A stretch of DNA of 64,000 bases from Deltaproteobacteria bacterium CSP1-8 (GTDB lineage Bacteria; Desulfobacterota; Deferrimicrobia; Deferrimicrobiales; Deferrimicrobiaceae). Below the pieces are notes generated by a model, which saw only the letters and a program-made list of their open reading frames with translations, was not told the DNA's origin and ran no database searches. The stretch covers positions 82,232 through 146,231 of the forward strand of contig LDXO01000003.1 of the NCBI GenBank assembly GCA_001443455.1, given 5' to 3'. Shown here piece after piece: positions 1 to 7,804 of this stretch (position 1 is its first letter; each line of letters begins with the position of its first letter). Both the position numbers and the translations under genes were made by a program.

Positions 1-2
1 AG

Positions 3-77
3 ATGATCGAGGAGGCGGTGCTGGGGGAGTACGAGCGGGTGATCCGCAGGCTTGACGCTCTCGTCGTGGCGCGCTAG
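3..77 (+). CDS. C-terminal end of an unidentified protein (5' truncated by window edge)
   Basis: A reading frame open from the left edge gives about 24 residues (ending VIRRLDALVVAR) before a TAG stop. The piece is amphipathic and charged, as expected of a C-terminal helix, but is too short to assign to a family. It lies on the same strand as the tRNA-Gln and prs that follow. ispE often sits here in related genomes, but nothing in these residues confirms that. Confidence 0.4.
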   Translation: MIEEAVLGEYERVIRRLDALVVAR

Positions 78-180
78 CATTCCTTTCGGACCGCGGAGTT
101 TCGTTCCGCGTGTTGGCGGCCTGCCCGGCGCGGGCTCGGGAGAGGATCCGGGCCGGGGGAATTGGTTCGCACGGTTGCGC

Positions 181-254
181 TGGGAGGTCGTCTAACGGCA
201 GGACAGGGGCCTTTGGAGCCTCTAATGAAGGTTCGACCCCTTCCCTCCCAGCCA
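181..254 (+). tRNA. tRNA-Gln (anticodon TTG)
   Basis: The sequence folds as a full cloverleaf. The acceptor stem is TGGGAGG paired with CCTCCCA, with discriminator G and an encoded CCA at 252-254. The D stem is GTC/GAC. The anticodon stem GGGGC/GCCTC encloses loop CTTTGGA, giving anticodon TTG at 213-215. The T arm carries GTTCGAC. A U1-A72 pair at the acceptor end is usual for glutamine tRNAs. It lies just upstream of prs. Confidence 0.95.
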
Positions 255-268
255 TTCTCGTTTTCTCC

Positions 269-296
269 TTGCCACGGGACGACCAACCGGTATAAT
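269..296 (+). promoter_or_regulatory. sigma70-type promoter for the prs-dnaB operon
   Basis: A -35 box TTGCCA (269-274) and a perfect -10 box TATAAT (291-296) are separated by 16 bp, about 48 bp before the prs start codon. This is the clearest promoter in the first 5 kb and should drive prs and the translation genes behind it. Confidence 0.7.
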
Positions 297-343
297 GATT
301 TTTTCCTTATTCATCGGATGGTTTTCCGAGCAGAGGACTGGGT

Positions 344-1279
344 GTGACCAGGCTCAAGATGTTTTCGGGCAACGCGAATATCGATCTCGCCAGGGAGATC
401 TGCGCATTCCTCTCCGTTCCCATGGGGGCCGCGGAGGTGAAGCGGTTCAGCGACGGGGAGATCAACGTCGACATCGGGGAGAACGTCCGGGGGGCGGATG
501 TGTTCATTGTGCAGCCGACCTGCCCCCCGGTGAACGACCACCTGGTCGAACTCCTGATCCTGATGGACGCCCTGAAGCGCTCCTCCGCCAAGAGGGTCAC
601 GGCGGTCATCCCGTATTACGGGTATGCGCGGCAGGACCGGAAGGTGCTCCCCCGTGCCCCGATCACCGCGAAACTCGTGGCGGACCTTCTGACGACGGCG
701 GGGGTCTCGCGGGTTCTCACGATGGATCTGCACGCCGGGCAGATCCAGGGGTTCTTCAACATCCCGGTCGACCACCTCTACGCCGCCCCCGTGATGCTCG
801 AGTACATCAAGGCCAACTGGTACAACGATATCGTGATCGTTTCCCCCGACGCGGGGGGGGTGGAGCGTGCGCGGGCCTTCGCCAAGCGGCTGAACGCCAC
901 GCTGGCGATCATCGACAAGCGACGGGCGGGAACCAACGAATCCCGGGTGATGAACATCATCGGCGACGTCGAGGGGAAAACGGCGGTCCTCCTCGACGAC
1001 ATGGTGGACACGGCGGGGACGATGGTCCAGGGGGCGGCCGCGGTTCGCCGGAACGGGGCGAAGCGCGTGTTCGCCTGCGCCACCCACCCCGTCCTCTCGG
1101 GCCCGGCGATCGAGCGGTTGGAAAAGTCCGAGATCGAGCAGCTCGTGGTCACCAACACGATCCCCCTGGGGGAGAAAACCGCGTGCAGGAAGATCCGGGT
1201 ACTCTCGGTGGCGAACCTTCTCGGGGAAGCCATCAAGCGGATCCATTTCAACGATTCCGTAAGTTCGCTCTTCGTATAG
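344..1279 (+). CDS. prs: ribose-phosphate pyrophosphokinase (PRPP synthetase)
   Basis: This enzyme makes PRPP from ribose 5-phosphate and ATP in the cytoplasm, feeding purine, pyrimidine, histidine and tryptophan synthesis. The 311-residue length matches bacterial class I enzymes. The ATP-binding region with YARQDRK lies at about 94-100, [11 protein letters not shown] at about 128-138, the flexible-loop KRR near 192-194, and the PRPP-binding signature [12 protein letters not shown] at about 215-226. The start is GTG, the second of two overlapping GTGs. It follows tRNA-Gln and a strong promoter and is first in a run with rplY and pth. Confidence 0.97.
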   Translation: MTRLKMFSGNANIDLAREICAFLSVPMGAAEVKRFSDGEINVDIGENVRGADVFIVQPTCPPVNDHLVELLILMDALKRSSAKRVTAVIPYYGYARQDRKVLPRAPITAKLVADLLTTAGVSRVLTMDLHAGQIQGFFNIPVDHLYAAPVMLEYIKANWYNDIVIVSPDAGGVERARAFAKRLNATLAIIDKRRAGTNESRVMNIIGDVEGKTAVLLDDMVDTAGTMVQGAAAVRRNGAKRVFACATHPVLSGPAIERLEKSEIEQLVVTNTIPLGEKTACRKIRVLSVANLLGEAIKRIHFNDSVSSLFV

Positions 1280-1294
1280 CGGGAGGAAAGCGAA

Positions 1295-1951
1295 ATGGCC
1301 ATGATGGAGTTGACGGCGGTCCGCCGCCACGGGTCCGGGAAGGAGGGCGCCCGGAAACTGCTTTCCCGGGGGAAGGTCCCGGGGATCATGTACGGAAAGG
1401 GTCTTGCGACCCGCTCGATCGAGTTCGATCGCCGGGATCTGGAGAAGTTCCTCAGCGTCGCCCGCCGCGGGACCGTCATCGTCCGGATGAACGTGCAGGA
1501 CGAGGCCGAGGCGAAGGAGTCGTACGCGGTCCTCAAGGATATCCAGACGAACCCCCGGACCGACCGGGTGATCCACGTCGATTTCTACGAGGTTGCCTTC
1601 GGGAAGAAGTTCCGCATCGAGGTGCCCATCCGGATCAAGGGGAAGGCGGCCGGGATCGAGCAGGGGGGCATCGTCGAGCAGGTGACCCGCAGCCTCGAGG
1701 TCGAATGCCTCCCGGCCAATGTGCCGGAGTTTCTGGAGATGGACGTCACGCCGCTCGAGATCGGCGACTCCCTCCACCTCGAGGACGTGAAGTTCCCCGA
1801 GGGGGTCCAGCCGGTGGAGAAGGACATGACGACCACCATCGTCTCCGTACACGCCCCGAGAGTCGAGGAGGTCGTGAGCGCGGCGCCCGTGGAGGAAGCG
1901 GCGGCGGTGGAAGGCGCCAGTGTGGCGGAACCCGCGGAAAAGGAGAAGTAG
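1295..1951 (+). CDS. rplY: 50S ribosomal protein L25 (TL5/CTC form)
   Basis: This ribosomal protein binds 5S rRNA and is general-stress related in some bacteria. The N-terminal L25 barrel (about 1-95, with GKVPGIMYGKG) is followed by the larger C-terminal beta domain of the CTC/TL5 class (about 96-185, with IPIRIKGKAAGIEQGG). An Ala/Glu-rich tail ends in KEK. At 218 residues it is the long form, not the 94-residue enterobacterial one. A GGGAGGAAA ribosome-binding site precedes the ATG. It sits 15 bp after prs and slightly overlaps pth. Confidence 0.95.
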   Translation: MAMMELTAVRRHGSGKEGARKLLSRGKVPGIMYGKGLATRSIEFDRRDLEKFLSVARRGTVIVRMNVQDEAEAKESYAVLKDIQTNPRTDRVIHVDFYEVAFGKKFRIEVPIRIKGKAAGIEQGGIVEQVTRSLEVECLPANVPEFLEMDVTPLEIGDSLHLEDVKFPEGVQPVEKDMTTTIVSVHAPRVEEVVSAAPVEEAAAVEGASVAEPAEKEK

Positions 1952-2546
1952 CACCGTCTCCCCCCCTTCCCGTCTCGTGTTCGGCCTCGGGAACCCCGGC
2001 CGGCGCTACGCGGGAACGTTCCACAACGCGGGGGCCGAGGCGGTAACCCTCCTGGCGGAGGGAAACGGCATCCGGCTCCGGCCTTCCGGGAAGGCCGATT
2101 ACGGAATGGGGCCGGTAAGCGGGGTGACGGTCCTCCTCGGCAAGCCGAAGACGTTCATGAACGCAAGCGGCCAGGCCGTGGCGCCCGTCTACGGGAGGTT
2201 TGCGGGCTCCCCCGGCGACCTCGTCGTTCTCCACGACGACCTCGATCTGGATCTGGGAGTCGTGAAGCTGAAACGCGGCGGCGGGACGGGGGGGCACAAT
2301 GGTCTCCGCTCGCTCACGGAGGAACTCGGCACCGGGGAGTTCCTCCGCGTCCGGATCGGGATCGGCCGTCCCCCCGCGGGTGTCGACCCGGCCGATTTTG
2401 TTCTCCGCACGGTCCCGGGGGAGTTGCGGGAACGGTTCGAAGGCGGAATTTCCTCCGCCGCGGAGGCTGTCGCGGACATCCTCCGGGAAGGGTTCGACAA
2501 GGCGATGACGCGCTGGAATGCGCGGCGCGGGCAACCCCTTTCCTGA
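1920..2546 (+). CDS. pth: peptidyl-tRNA hydrolase
   Basis: This enzyme releases peptides from prematurely dropped peptidyl-tRNA and so recycles tRNA. The family signature FGLGNPG is followed by TFHNAG (the catalytic His is present; the usual Arg before it is Phe), then KPKTFMNASG, HDDLDLD and GGTGGHNGL. Length is about 200 residues, typical of the family. The start is uncertain: GTG at 1920 overlaps rplY by 32 bp and adds a basic N-terminus, while the next in-frame GTG at 1977 would begin inside the first beta strand. I keep 1920. Confidence 0.92.
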   Translation: MWRNPRKRRSSTVSPPSRLVFGLGNPGRRYAGTFHNAGAEAVTLLAEGNGIRLRPSGKADYGMGPVSGVTVLLGKPKTFMNASGQAVAPVYGRFAGSPGDLVVLHDDLDLDLGVVKLKRGGGTGGHNGLRSLTEELGTGEFLRVRIGIGRPPAGVDPADFVLRTVPGELRERFEGGISSAAEAVADILREGFDKAMTRWNARRGQPLS

Positions 2547-2574
2547 AACGCGGAAGGAAGGGAACATACTCCTT

Positions 2575-2600
2575 GCTCCCGGCGGCTTGCGACCGGGGGC
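2575..2600 (+). promoter_or_regulatory. hairpin in the rpsF leader
   Basis: GCTCCCGG (2575-2582) pairs with CCGGGGGC (2593-2600) across a 10-nt loop, about 30 bp before the rpsF start and just ahead of its AAAGGAGG site. The position fits an S6:S18-type autoregulatory leader, but I cannot confirm the bulged CCG consensus by eye. Confidence 0.35.
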
Positions 2601-2630
2601 TCGATCAGCCGAAAGGAGGCGAAAGGGAAG

Positions 2631-3029
2631 ATGACGAAGTACGAAACTGCCATCCTGTTCGATCCGGAACTCCCCGAGGACCGGCGCAAAGAGTTTCTCA
2701 CCAAGCTCGAGGGGGTCATCACCTCCTTCGGGGGGGAAACCCTCAAGCAGGACGACTGGGGAATCCGGAAGCTCGCCTACCTGATCCGGAAGAAGCACAA
2801 TGCGTACTACACGTTCCTGGTCTATTCCGGCAAGCGCGGCGTGGTGGAGGAGGTGGAGCGGAACATCAAGATTTTCGACGGGGTGATGCGCCACATGACG
2901 TCCCGCGTGGAGTACGAGATCAAGCCGGCCGCGGCGGCTCCGGTTGCGGAGGAAAGCCCTCCGGGCCCGGAGAACGGCGGGGAGACTCCCGATGCCTCCC
3001 GGCCCGCCGACGGGGCGCCCACCGCCTGA
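2631..3029 (+). CDS. rpsF: 30S ribosomal protein S6
   Basis: S6 binds 16S rRNA in the platform of the small subunit as a pair with S18. The start MTKYETAILFDPEL is characteristic, as are WGIRKLAYLIRKKHNAYY (about 44-61) and the C-terminal MTSRVEYEI. An Ala/Pro/Glu-rich tail extends the core to 132 residues. AAAGGAGGC precedes the ATG. It is followed at 15 bp by ssb and then rpsR, the usual order in many phyla. Confidence 0.97.
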   Translation: MTKYETAILFDPELPEDRRKEFLTKLEGVITSFGGETLKQDDWGIRKLAYLIRKKHNAYYTFLVYSGKRGVVEEVERNIKIFDGVMRHMTSRVEYEIKPAAAAPVAEESPPGPENGGETPDASRPADGAPTA

Positions 3030-3044
3030 GGGGAAGGAGGACCG

Positions 3045-3443
3045 ATGGTCGCCTTTAACCGTGTGATCCTCGCGGGAAACCTGGTCCGCGACCCGGAGAT
3101 CCGGTACCTTCCCTCCGGCCTGTCGGTGACCAGCTTCGCCATCGCGGTCAACTCGCGGTACCGGCAGAACAACGAACTCAAGGAAGAGGTGTCCTATTTC
3201 GATATCGTCGCCTTCGGGAAGCTGGGGGAAACCTGCGCCGAGTACCTGTCCAAGGGTCGGCCCGTGCTCGTGGAGGGGCGCCTGCGTCAGCGCCGCTGGG
3301 AGTCCGAAGGAACGAAGAGGAGCAAGATCGAGGTGGTGGCGGGGGGCATCCAGTTCCTCGGGGGAGGCCCGAAGAGCGGCGGGAGCGAAGGCGAGCCGGG
3401 CGGCACCCCGACGGACACCCAGGAAGACGACATTCCGTTCTAA
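3045..3443 (+). CDS. ssb: single-stranded DNA-binding protein
   Basis: SSB coats single-stranded DNA and recruits repair and replication proteins. The OB fold covers about residues 1-107 (FNRVILAGNLVRDPEIRY, then YFDIVAFGKLGETCAEYLSKG). A Gly-rich linker leads to the acidic tip DDIPF, the docking peptide for partner proteins. The 132-residue length is slightly short because the linker is short. It lies between rpsF and rpsR, ahead of dnaB in the same operon. Confidence 0.96.
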   Translation: MVAFNRVILAGNLVRDPEIRYLPSGLSVTSFAIAVNSRYRQNNELKEEVSYFDIVAFGKLGETCAEYLSKGRPVLVEGRLRQRRWESEGTKRSKIEVVAGGIQFLGGGPKSGGSEGEPGGTPTDTQEDDIPF

Positions 3444-3476
3444 CGAGAAATCATTCGAGGAGGCGAACGAAAAACG

Positions 3477-3770
3477 ATGAGTGTCCCGACGAAACCGAGG
3501 TACGGCTCGGCCAGGCCCGGCGGCGGGCCCGGAGGCGGCCCGAAAAGGCGATACGTCCGGAAGAAGTTTTGCCGGTTCTGCGCGGAAAAGGATCTCCGGA
3601 TCGAATACAAGAACGTGTACCTGCTCAAGCACTTCATCTCCGAGCGGGGCAAGATCGTCCCCCGCAGGATTTCGGGGACATGCGCGACCCACCAGCGCAA
3701 GCTGACGGTGGAGATCAAGAAGGCCCGCATCGTGGCGCTGGTACCGTTCACGGCGACGCAGGTCAGGTAG
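3477..3770 (+). CDS. rpsR: 30S ribosomal protein S18 (cysteine-containing form)
   Basis: S18 partners S6 on the 30S platform. A Gly/Pro-rich N-terminus (about 1-22) precedes the core [10 protein letters not shown] and the basic [10 protein letters not shown] segment. Two cysteines in CRFC plus the Cys and His of GTCATH suggest the zinc-binding (C+) version of S18. It has 97 residues and lies 10 bp before rplI. Confidence 0.95.
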   Translation: MSVPTKPRYGSARPGGGPGGGPKRRYVRKKFCRFCAEKDLRIEYKNVYLLKHFISERGKIVPRRISGTCATHQRKLTVEIKKARIVALVPFTATQVR

Positions 3771-3780
3771 GGAGAACCCG

Positions 3781-4224
3781 ATGAAAGTGATCCTGCGCGA
3801 GGACGTCGAAACCCTCGGGAAGGCCGGCGACGTCGTGAAGGTCGCCGACGGGTTCGGGCGCAACTACCTCATCCCGAAGCGGCTGGCGGTTTTGGCCGAC
3901 GTGCGAAACCTCCGGGCGCTCGAGCACGACCGCCGGGTCATCGGGGCCCGCGCGAAGAAGACCCGAAAGACGGCGGAGGAACTGGGCGGGAAGCTGTCCT
4001 CCCTGTTCCTCACCATCCCGGCGAAGGCGGGGGAGGGGGGGAAGCTCTTCGGGGCGGTCACGTCGCGCGACATCGCCCAGGCGCTCGAGAGAGCCGGCGT
4101 CCCCGTCGACCGGAAGATGGTGCTGCTTGACGAGCCGATCAAGCAGATCGGGGAGTACAAGGTGAAGGTCAAGGCGGGGACGGAGATGGTCCCCGAGATC
4201 TCGGTCAAGGTGGTGGCGGAATAG
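3781..4224 (+). CDS. rplI: 50S ribosomal protein L9
   Basis: L9 has two domains joined by a long helix and projects from the base of the L1 stalk. The N-terminal domain begins MKVILREDVETLGKAG and carries GFGRNYLIPK (about 27-36). The connecting helix is charged (about 45-75), and the C-terminal domain includes KLFGAVTSRDIA. The 147-residue length is standard. dnaB follows 28 bp later. Confidence 0.97.
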   Translation: MKVILREDVETLGKAGDVVKVADGFGRNYLIPKRLAVLADVRNLRALEHDRRVIGARAKKTRKTAEELGGKLSSLFLTIPAKAGEGGKLFGAVTSRDIAQALERAGVPVDRKMVLLDEPIKQIGEYKVKVKAGTEMVPEISVKVVAE

Positions 4225-4252
4225 CGGCCACCTGCCGGGAAAGGGGGGCACG

Positions 4253-5638
4253 ATGAGCGGTTCGAGGCTGACGTCGCACGGAGCGGCGGAAACTCCTCTT
4301 CTGAAGGTCCCTCCCCACAGCCTCGAGGCCGAGCAGGCGGTGCTCGCCTCGGTCCTGCTCAACAACGACCTGATGAACGACGTGGTGGAGATCCTCCGCC
4401 CGGACGACTTCTATCAGGGCGCGCACCGGACGCTCTTCTCCACCATGGTGGACCTCTACGAGCGCGGCCGTGCGATCGACCAGCTGACCCTCGCCGAGGC
4501 CCTCAACGCCCGGGGCGTGGCGAACGAGGTGGGGGGCCTCTCCTACCTCTCCGAGCTCATCCACAACATTCCCACCACCGCGAACGTCGCCGACTACGCG
4601 CGGCTGGTCAAGGAGAAGGCGATTCTCCGGAGGATGATCGTCGTGGCCCAGCAGATCACGAATTCCGCGTTCCAGGGCGTGGGCGAGGTCGATGACTTCC
4701 TCGACAGGACCGAGCAGGCCATCTTCTCGATCGCCGAGGAGAAGATCAAGCCCTCCTACTACTCGATGGCCGAGATGGGGAAGGAGGCGATGCGGGAGAT
4801 CGAGAAGCTCTACGAGAAGAAGGAGCTGATCACCGGGGTCTCATCCGGCTTCCGCGACCTGGACCGGCTGACGGCGGGGTTCCAGAAGTCCGACATGATT
4901 GTCGTCGCGGGCCGTCCCGGCATGGGAAAGACGGCCTTTTCCCTGAACGTCGCCCTCCATGCCGCTCTTCGCAACGCTTTGCCGGTTGCAATCTTCTCGC
5001 TGGAGATGAGCCGCCAGCAGCTTGCGCTGCGGATGATCTGCTCGGAGGCGAGGGTCAACTTCCAGCGGCTTCGGACCGGGTACGTTGCCCAGGACGAGAT
5101 CAACCGGATCGTCGCCGCCGTGGGGAGGCTCTCCGAGGCGCAGATCTACTGCGACGATTCCGGGGTGCTGAACGCCCTCGAGATGCGGGCGAAGGCGCGC
5201 CGCCTGAAAAAAGACAAGAACATCGGGATGGTCATCATCGACTACCTCCAGCTCATGCGGGGGGTAACGTCGCGGGGAAGCGCGGAGAACCGCGTGCAGG
5301 AGATCTCGGAGATTTCCCGGTCGCTCAAGGCCCTGGCGAAGGAGATCAACATCCCGGTCATCGCCATCTCCCAGCTGAACCGTGGCCTGGAAAGACGCGA
5401 CGACAAGCGCCCCCAGATGGCCGACCTGAGGGAATCGGGAGCGATCGAACAGGACGCCGACCTGATCCTCTTCATCTACCGCGAGGAGATGTACAGCAAG
5501 GGAGAGATTCCCGATGACAAGAAGGGGATCGCCGAGATCATCATCGGGAAGCAGCGCAACGGCCCCATGGGCAAGGTCGAACTCACCTTCCTGAGCCAGT
5601 ACACCCGTTTCGAGGACATGGCGAGGGACTACGAGTAG
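4253..5638 (+). CDS. dnaB: replicative DNA helicase DnaB
   Basis: DnaB is the hexameric helicase that unwinds DNA at the replication fork. The N-terminal DnaB domain (about 20-120, with PPHSLEAEQAVL) and linker helices precede the RecA-like motor (about 195-455). Walker A is GRPGMGKTAFS at about 220-230, Walker B VIIDYLQLM at about 326-334, and the arginine-finger region DLRESGAIEQDAD is present. Length 461. No intein is present. It closes the ribosomal operon. Confidence 0.97.
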   Translation: MSGSRLTSHGAAETPLLKVPPHSLEAEQAVLASVLLNNDLMNDVVEILRPDDFYQGAHRTLFSTMVDLYERGRAIDQLTLAEALNARGVANEVGGLSYLSELIHNIPTTANVADYARLVKEKAILRRMIVVAQQITNSAFQGVGEVDDFLDRTEQAIFSIAEEKIKPSYYSMAEMGKEAMREIEKLYEKKELITGVSSGFRDLDRLTAGFQKSDMIVVAGRPGMGKTAFSLNVALHAALRNALPVAIFSLEMSRQQLALRMICSEARVNFQRLRTGYVAQDEINRIVAAVGRLSEAQIYCDDSGVLNALEMRAKARRLKKDKNIGMVIIDYLQLMRGVTSRGSAENRVQEISEISRSLKALAKEINIPVIAISQLNRGLERRDDKRPQMADLRESGAIEQDADLILFIYREEMYSKGEIPDDKKGIAEIIIGKQRNGPMGKVELTFLSQYTRFEDMARDYE

Positions 5639-5783
5639 CCCCCTTCGCTCCGCTGCCGGGCATCCGGGGGAGCGCCAAAGATCGCCGCACGCTCCCTTTC
5701 CGTGGGAGCGCCTCGTGTCTTTTCGAACCAGTACGCGAATCCGGGCGGGACGGAAATCTCCGGCAGGAGGGAGGGAAGGCCGC

Positions 5784-6476
5784 ATGAGGGAAAAGGCACG
5801 GAGGGAAGTCGGGTGGTTGGCCGCCTTCGCGGCGGTCCTCCTCCTCGGTGCGTTCGGGTTCCTCGTTCCCGGCGTCTGCGAAGGCGCGGGCTCGGGGGAT
5901 GGGGGAGGCGCAATCGCTGCGCAGGGAGCCAGGGAGGTCGGCGCCCCCCCGAATCTCCCGGAGGGGGCGAAGGTTTCCGAGAGGATTGTTCACCTCCCCG
6001 GTCTTTCCCACGTGGGAAGGGTTGCCCCGGGAATATACCGGGGGGCCCAGCCACTGCCGGAAGGGTACGCGACGCTCGCGAAAATGGGCGTCCGCACGGT
6101 GATCAATCTCCGCTCCCGGAACGGGGAGAAGAAGACGGTCGAGGCCTGGGGGATGCGTTCCGTCGGGTTGCCGATGGACGCCTACGGCGATGTGGATCCG
6201 GAGACGGTCCGGAAAACCGTTGCGCTGATGGCAGACCCGGGGAACCAGCCCGTCTACTTGCATTGCCGGCAGGGGCGGGACCGAACCGGTCTGGTCGTCT
6301 CGGTCTACCGGATGGAGGTCGACGGATGGACCCCGGAGGAGGCGGAAGAAGAGATGCAGGCGTACGGCTTCCACGACATCTGGTTCCGGATGAAAAACTT
6401 CGTACACCGGTATCGAACGGGGAACGGAACGGACACCGGGCAGGAGGAAGGAGAAAGGGGAGGAGGGAAACCGTGA
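5784..6476 (+). CDS. secreted or anchored dual-specificity-type phosphatase
   Basis: The 230-residue protein has an N-terminal hydrophobic segment (about 11-32), either a signal peptide or an anchor. The catalytic domain carries the PTP/DSP loop HCRQGRDRTG with nucleophile Cys161 and Arg167 in the C-x5-R arrangement, and GIYRGAQP before it, as in bacterial tyrosine-phosphatase-like proteins acting outside the cytoplasm. The ATG at 5784 is preferred because GGAGGGAGGGAAGG lies just upstream; an in-frame upstream extension lacks such a site. It overlaps the next gene at GTGA, so the two are probably co-translated. The substrate is unknown; inositol phosphates or phosphoproteins are possible. 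Confidence 0.8.
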   Translation: MREKARREVGWLAAFAAVLLLGAFGFLVPGVCEGAGSGDGGGAIAAQGAREVGAPPNLPEGAKVSERIVHLPGLSHVGRVAPGIYRGAQPLPEGYATLAKMGVRTVINLRSRNGEKKTVEAWGMRSVGLPMDAYGDVDPETVRKTVALMADPGNQPVYLHCRQGRDRTGLVVSVYRMEVDGWTPEEAEEEMQAYGFHDIWFRMKNFVHRYRTGNGTDTGQEEGERGGGKP

Positions 6477-7720
6477 CGCAGGGACGGGGATCCGTGATGG
6501 TCCTGTCCGCCGCGTCCGGCGCCGGTCACGTCCGGGCCGCCGAAGCCCTCGTGTCCGCCTTCGCGGCGGCAGGCCGAAAGGCGCGCCACGTGGAGGTTCT
6601 CGGATATACGAATCCCCTCTTCAGGAAGATCTACGCCGACCTGTACGTGGAACTGGTCAACCGGCGGCCCCACCTCCTCGGCCTGCTCTATGATGCATTG
6701 GACCGTCCGTGGGAATTCCAGAAGCGGCGTCTTGCCCTGGACCGGCTCAACACGCGTCCTCTCGTCCGCCTTCTGAAGGAGGAGAACCCGTCCCTCGCCG
6801 TCTGCACCCATTTTCTCCCCGCGGAGATTCTCGCCCACTTGAGAAGAAAGAAGATTCTGGAAGTCCCGATCGGGGTCGTCGTGACCGATTTCGACGCCCA
6901 CGCGATGTGGCTGTACCGGGGGGTGGACTGGTACTTCGTCGCCTGCGAGGAGACGAAAGTCCACCTGTCGGAACTGGGCATCCCGCAGGAGACAATTCAC
7001 GTGACGGGCATCCCCATCGACCCCGCCTTCTCGGTGCAAAAGCCGAAGAGGGAAGCCCGCCTCGGCCTCGGTCTCGATCCGGACCGGACCACCGTTCTCG
7101 TCTCCGCGGGGGGGTTCGGCGTCGGGCCGGTGGATTCGCTTGTGCGGTCTCTCCACCAGGTGAGCCATCCCCTCCAGGTCGTCGTCATCTGCGGCAGAAA
7201 CGCACAGCTTGCCCGTCGCCTGGCAGCCTTCGGGGAAGGCGCGCATCCGATGCGGGTGGTGGGGTACACGACCGAGATGGACGCCTGGATGGCCGCTTCG
7301 GACCTTCTTGTGGGGAAGGCGGGGGGACTCACCAGTTCCGAGGCCCTGGCGCGCGGGCTCGTCATGGTCATCGTCAATCCCATCCCCGGCCAGGAGGAGA
7401 GGAACAGCGACCATCTCCTGGAGGACGGTGTGGCCATCCGGTGCAATAACCTCCCTGCCCTGGCCTACAAGATCGACGCCCTCCTCGGGGACAGGGACCG
7501 ATACGCGAGGATGCGGAAGGCGGCTTCCCGCGCGGGCAGGCCGGATGCCGCACGGGACGTCGTAACCATCATGTCCGGATCGGGGACGATCCCCCGGGGA
7601 CGCGCGCCGGTCCGGAACCCCTTGGAGAGCGTCTCGGAAACCCCCGGCACTCGACGGCCAGGATCACCGGGAACCCGGATGACCCCGCCCGGTTCACCTC
7701 CCGGACGTTCTGCCGGCTGA
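6473..7720 (+). CDS. MGDG-synthase-type glycosyltransferase (GT28 fold)
   Basis: The N-terminus has the MGDG synthase pattern SAASGAGHVRAAEAL (about 9-23), where a Gly-His pair contacts lipid or sugar. The C-terminal GT28 nucleotide-sugar half has VSAGGFGVGPV and GKAGGLTSSEALARG (about 284-298). It likely moves a sugar from a UDP donor to a lipid acceptor at the inner membrane. The GTG start overlaps the phosphatase stop, with GGGGAGGAGGG upstream. The last about 45 residues are Pro/Gly/Arg-rich and lie antisense to a ThiE-like remnant, so the natural C-terminus may have been lost and read-through sequence added. Length 415. Confidence 0.8.
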   Translation: MTQGRGSVMVLSAASGAGHVRAAEALVSAFAAAGRKARHVEVLGYTNPLFRKIYADLYVELVNRRPHLLGLLYDALDRPWEFQKRRLALDRLNTRPLVRLLKEENPSLAVCTHFLPAEILAHLRRKKILEVPIGVVVTDFDAHAMWLYRGVDWYFVACEETKVHLSELGIPQETIHVTGIPIDPAFSVQKPKREARLGLGLDPDRTTVLVSAGGFGVGPVDSLVRSLHQVSHPLQVVVICGRNAQLARRLAAFGEGAHPMRVVGYTTEMDAWMAASDLLVGKAGGLTSSEALARGLVMVIVNPIPGQEERNSDHLLEDGVAIRCNNLPALAYKIDALLGDRDRYARMRKAASRAGRPDAARDVVTIMSGSGTIPRGRAPVRNPLESVSETPGTRRPGSPGTRMTPPGSPPGRSAG

Positions 7721-7793
7721 TCCCGGAAATGGCGATGGCGGGGAGGAAGACGGCGCCCGCCCCCTCCGCGATGAGCTTCGGGGCCCGAAGCTC
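7651..7793 (-). pseudogene. possible remnant of a ThiE-like (thiamine-phosphate synthase) C-terminus
   Basis: On the minus strand just after the ntrC stop, a frame reads ...FLPAIAISGISRQNVREVN followed by RAGSSGFPVILAVE. This resembles the last beta-alpha units of ThiE, where AIGGI, NVxEV and an AGA-G-AV run are conserved. There is no start, no N-terminal part, and the C-terminus of the glycosyltransferase runs through it in antisense. I read it as a decayed fragment; chance similarity is possible. Confidence 0.3.
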
Positions 7794-7804
7794 CCGGTCA
7801 CCCC

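Noticed and set aside
295..2046. Long open frame of 583 codons overlapping prs and rplY
   Set aside because: It lies in another frame of prs and rplY and encodes low-complexity Gly/Arg/Pro-rich sequence, as expected from GC-rich shadows.
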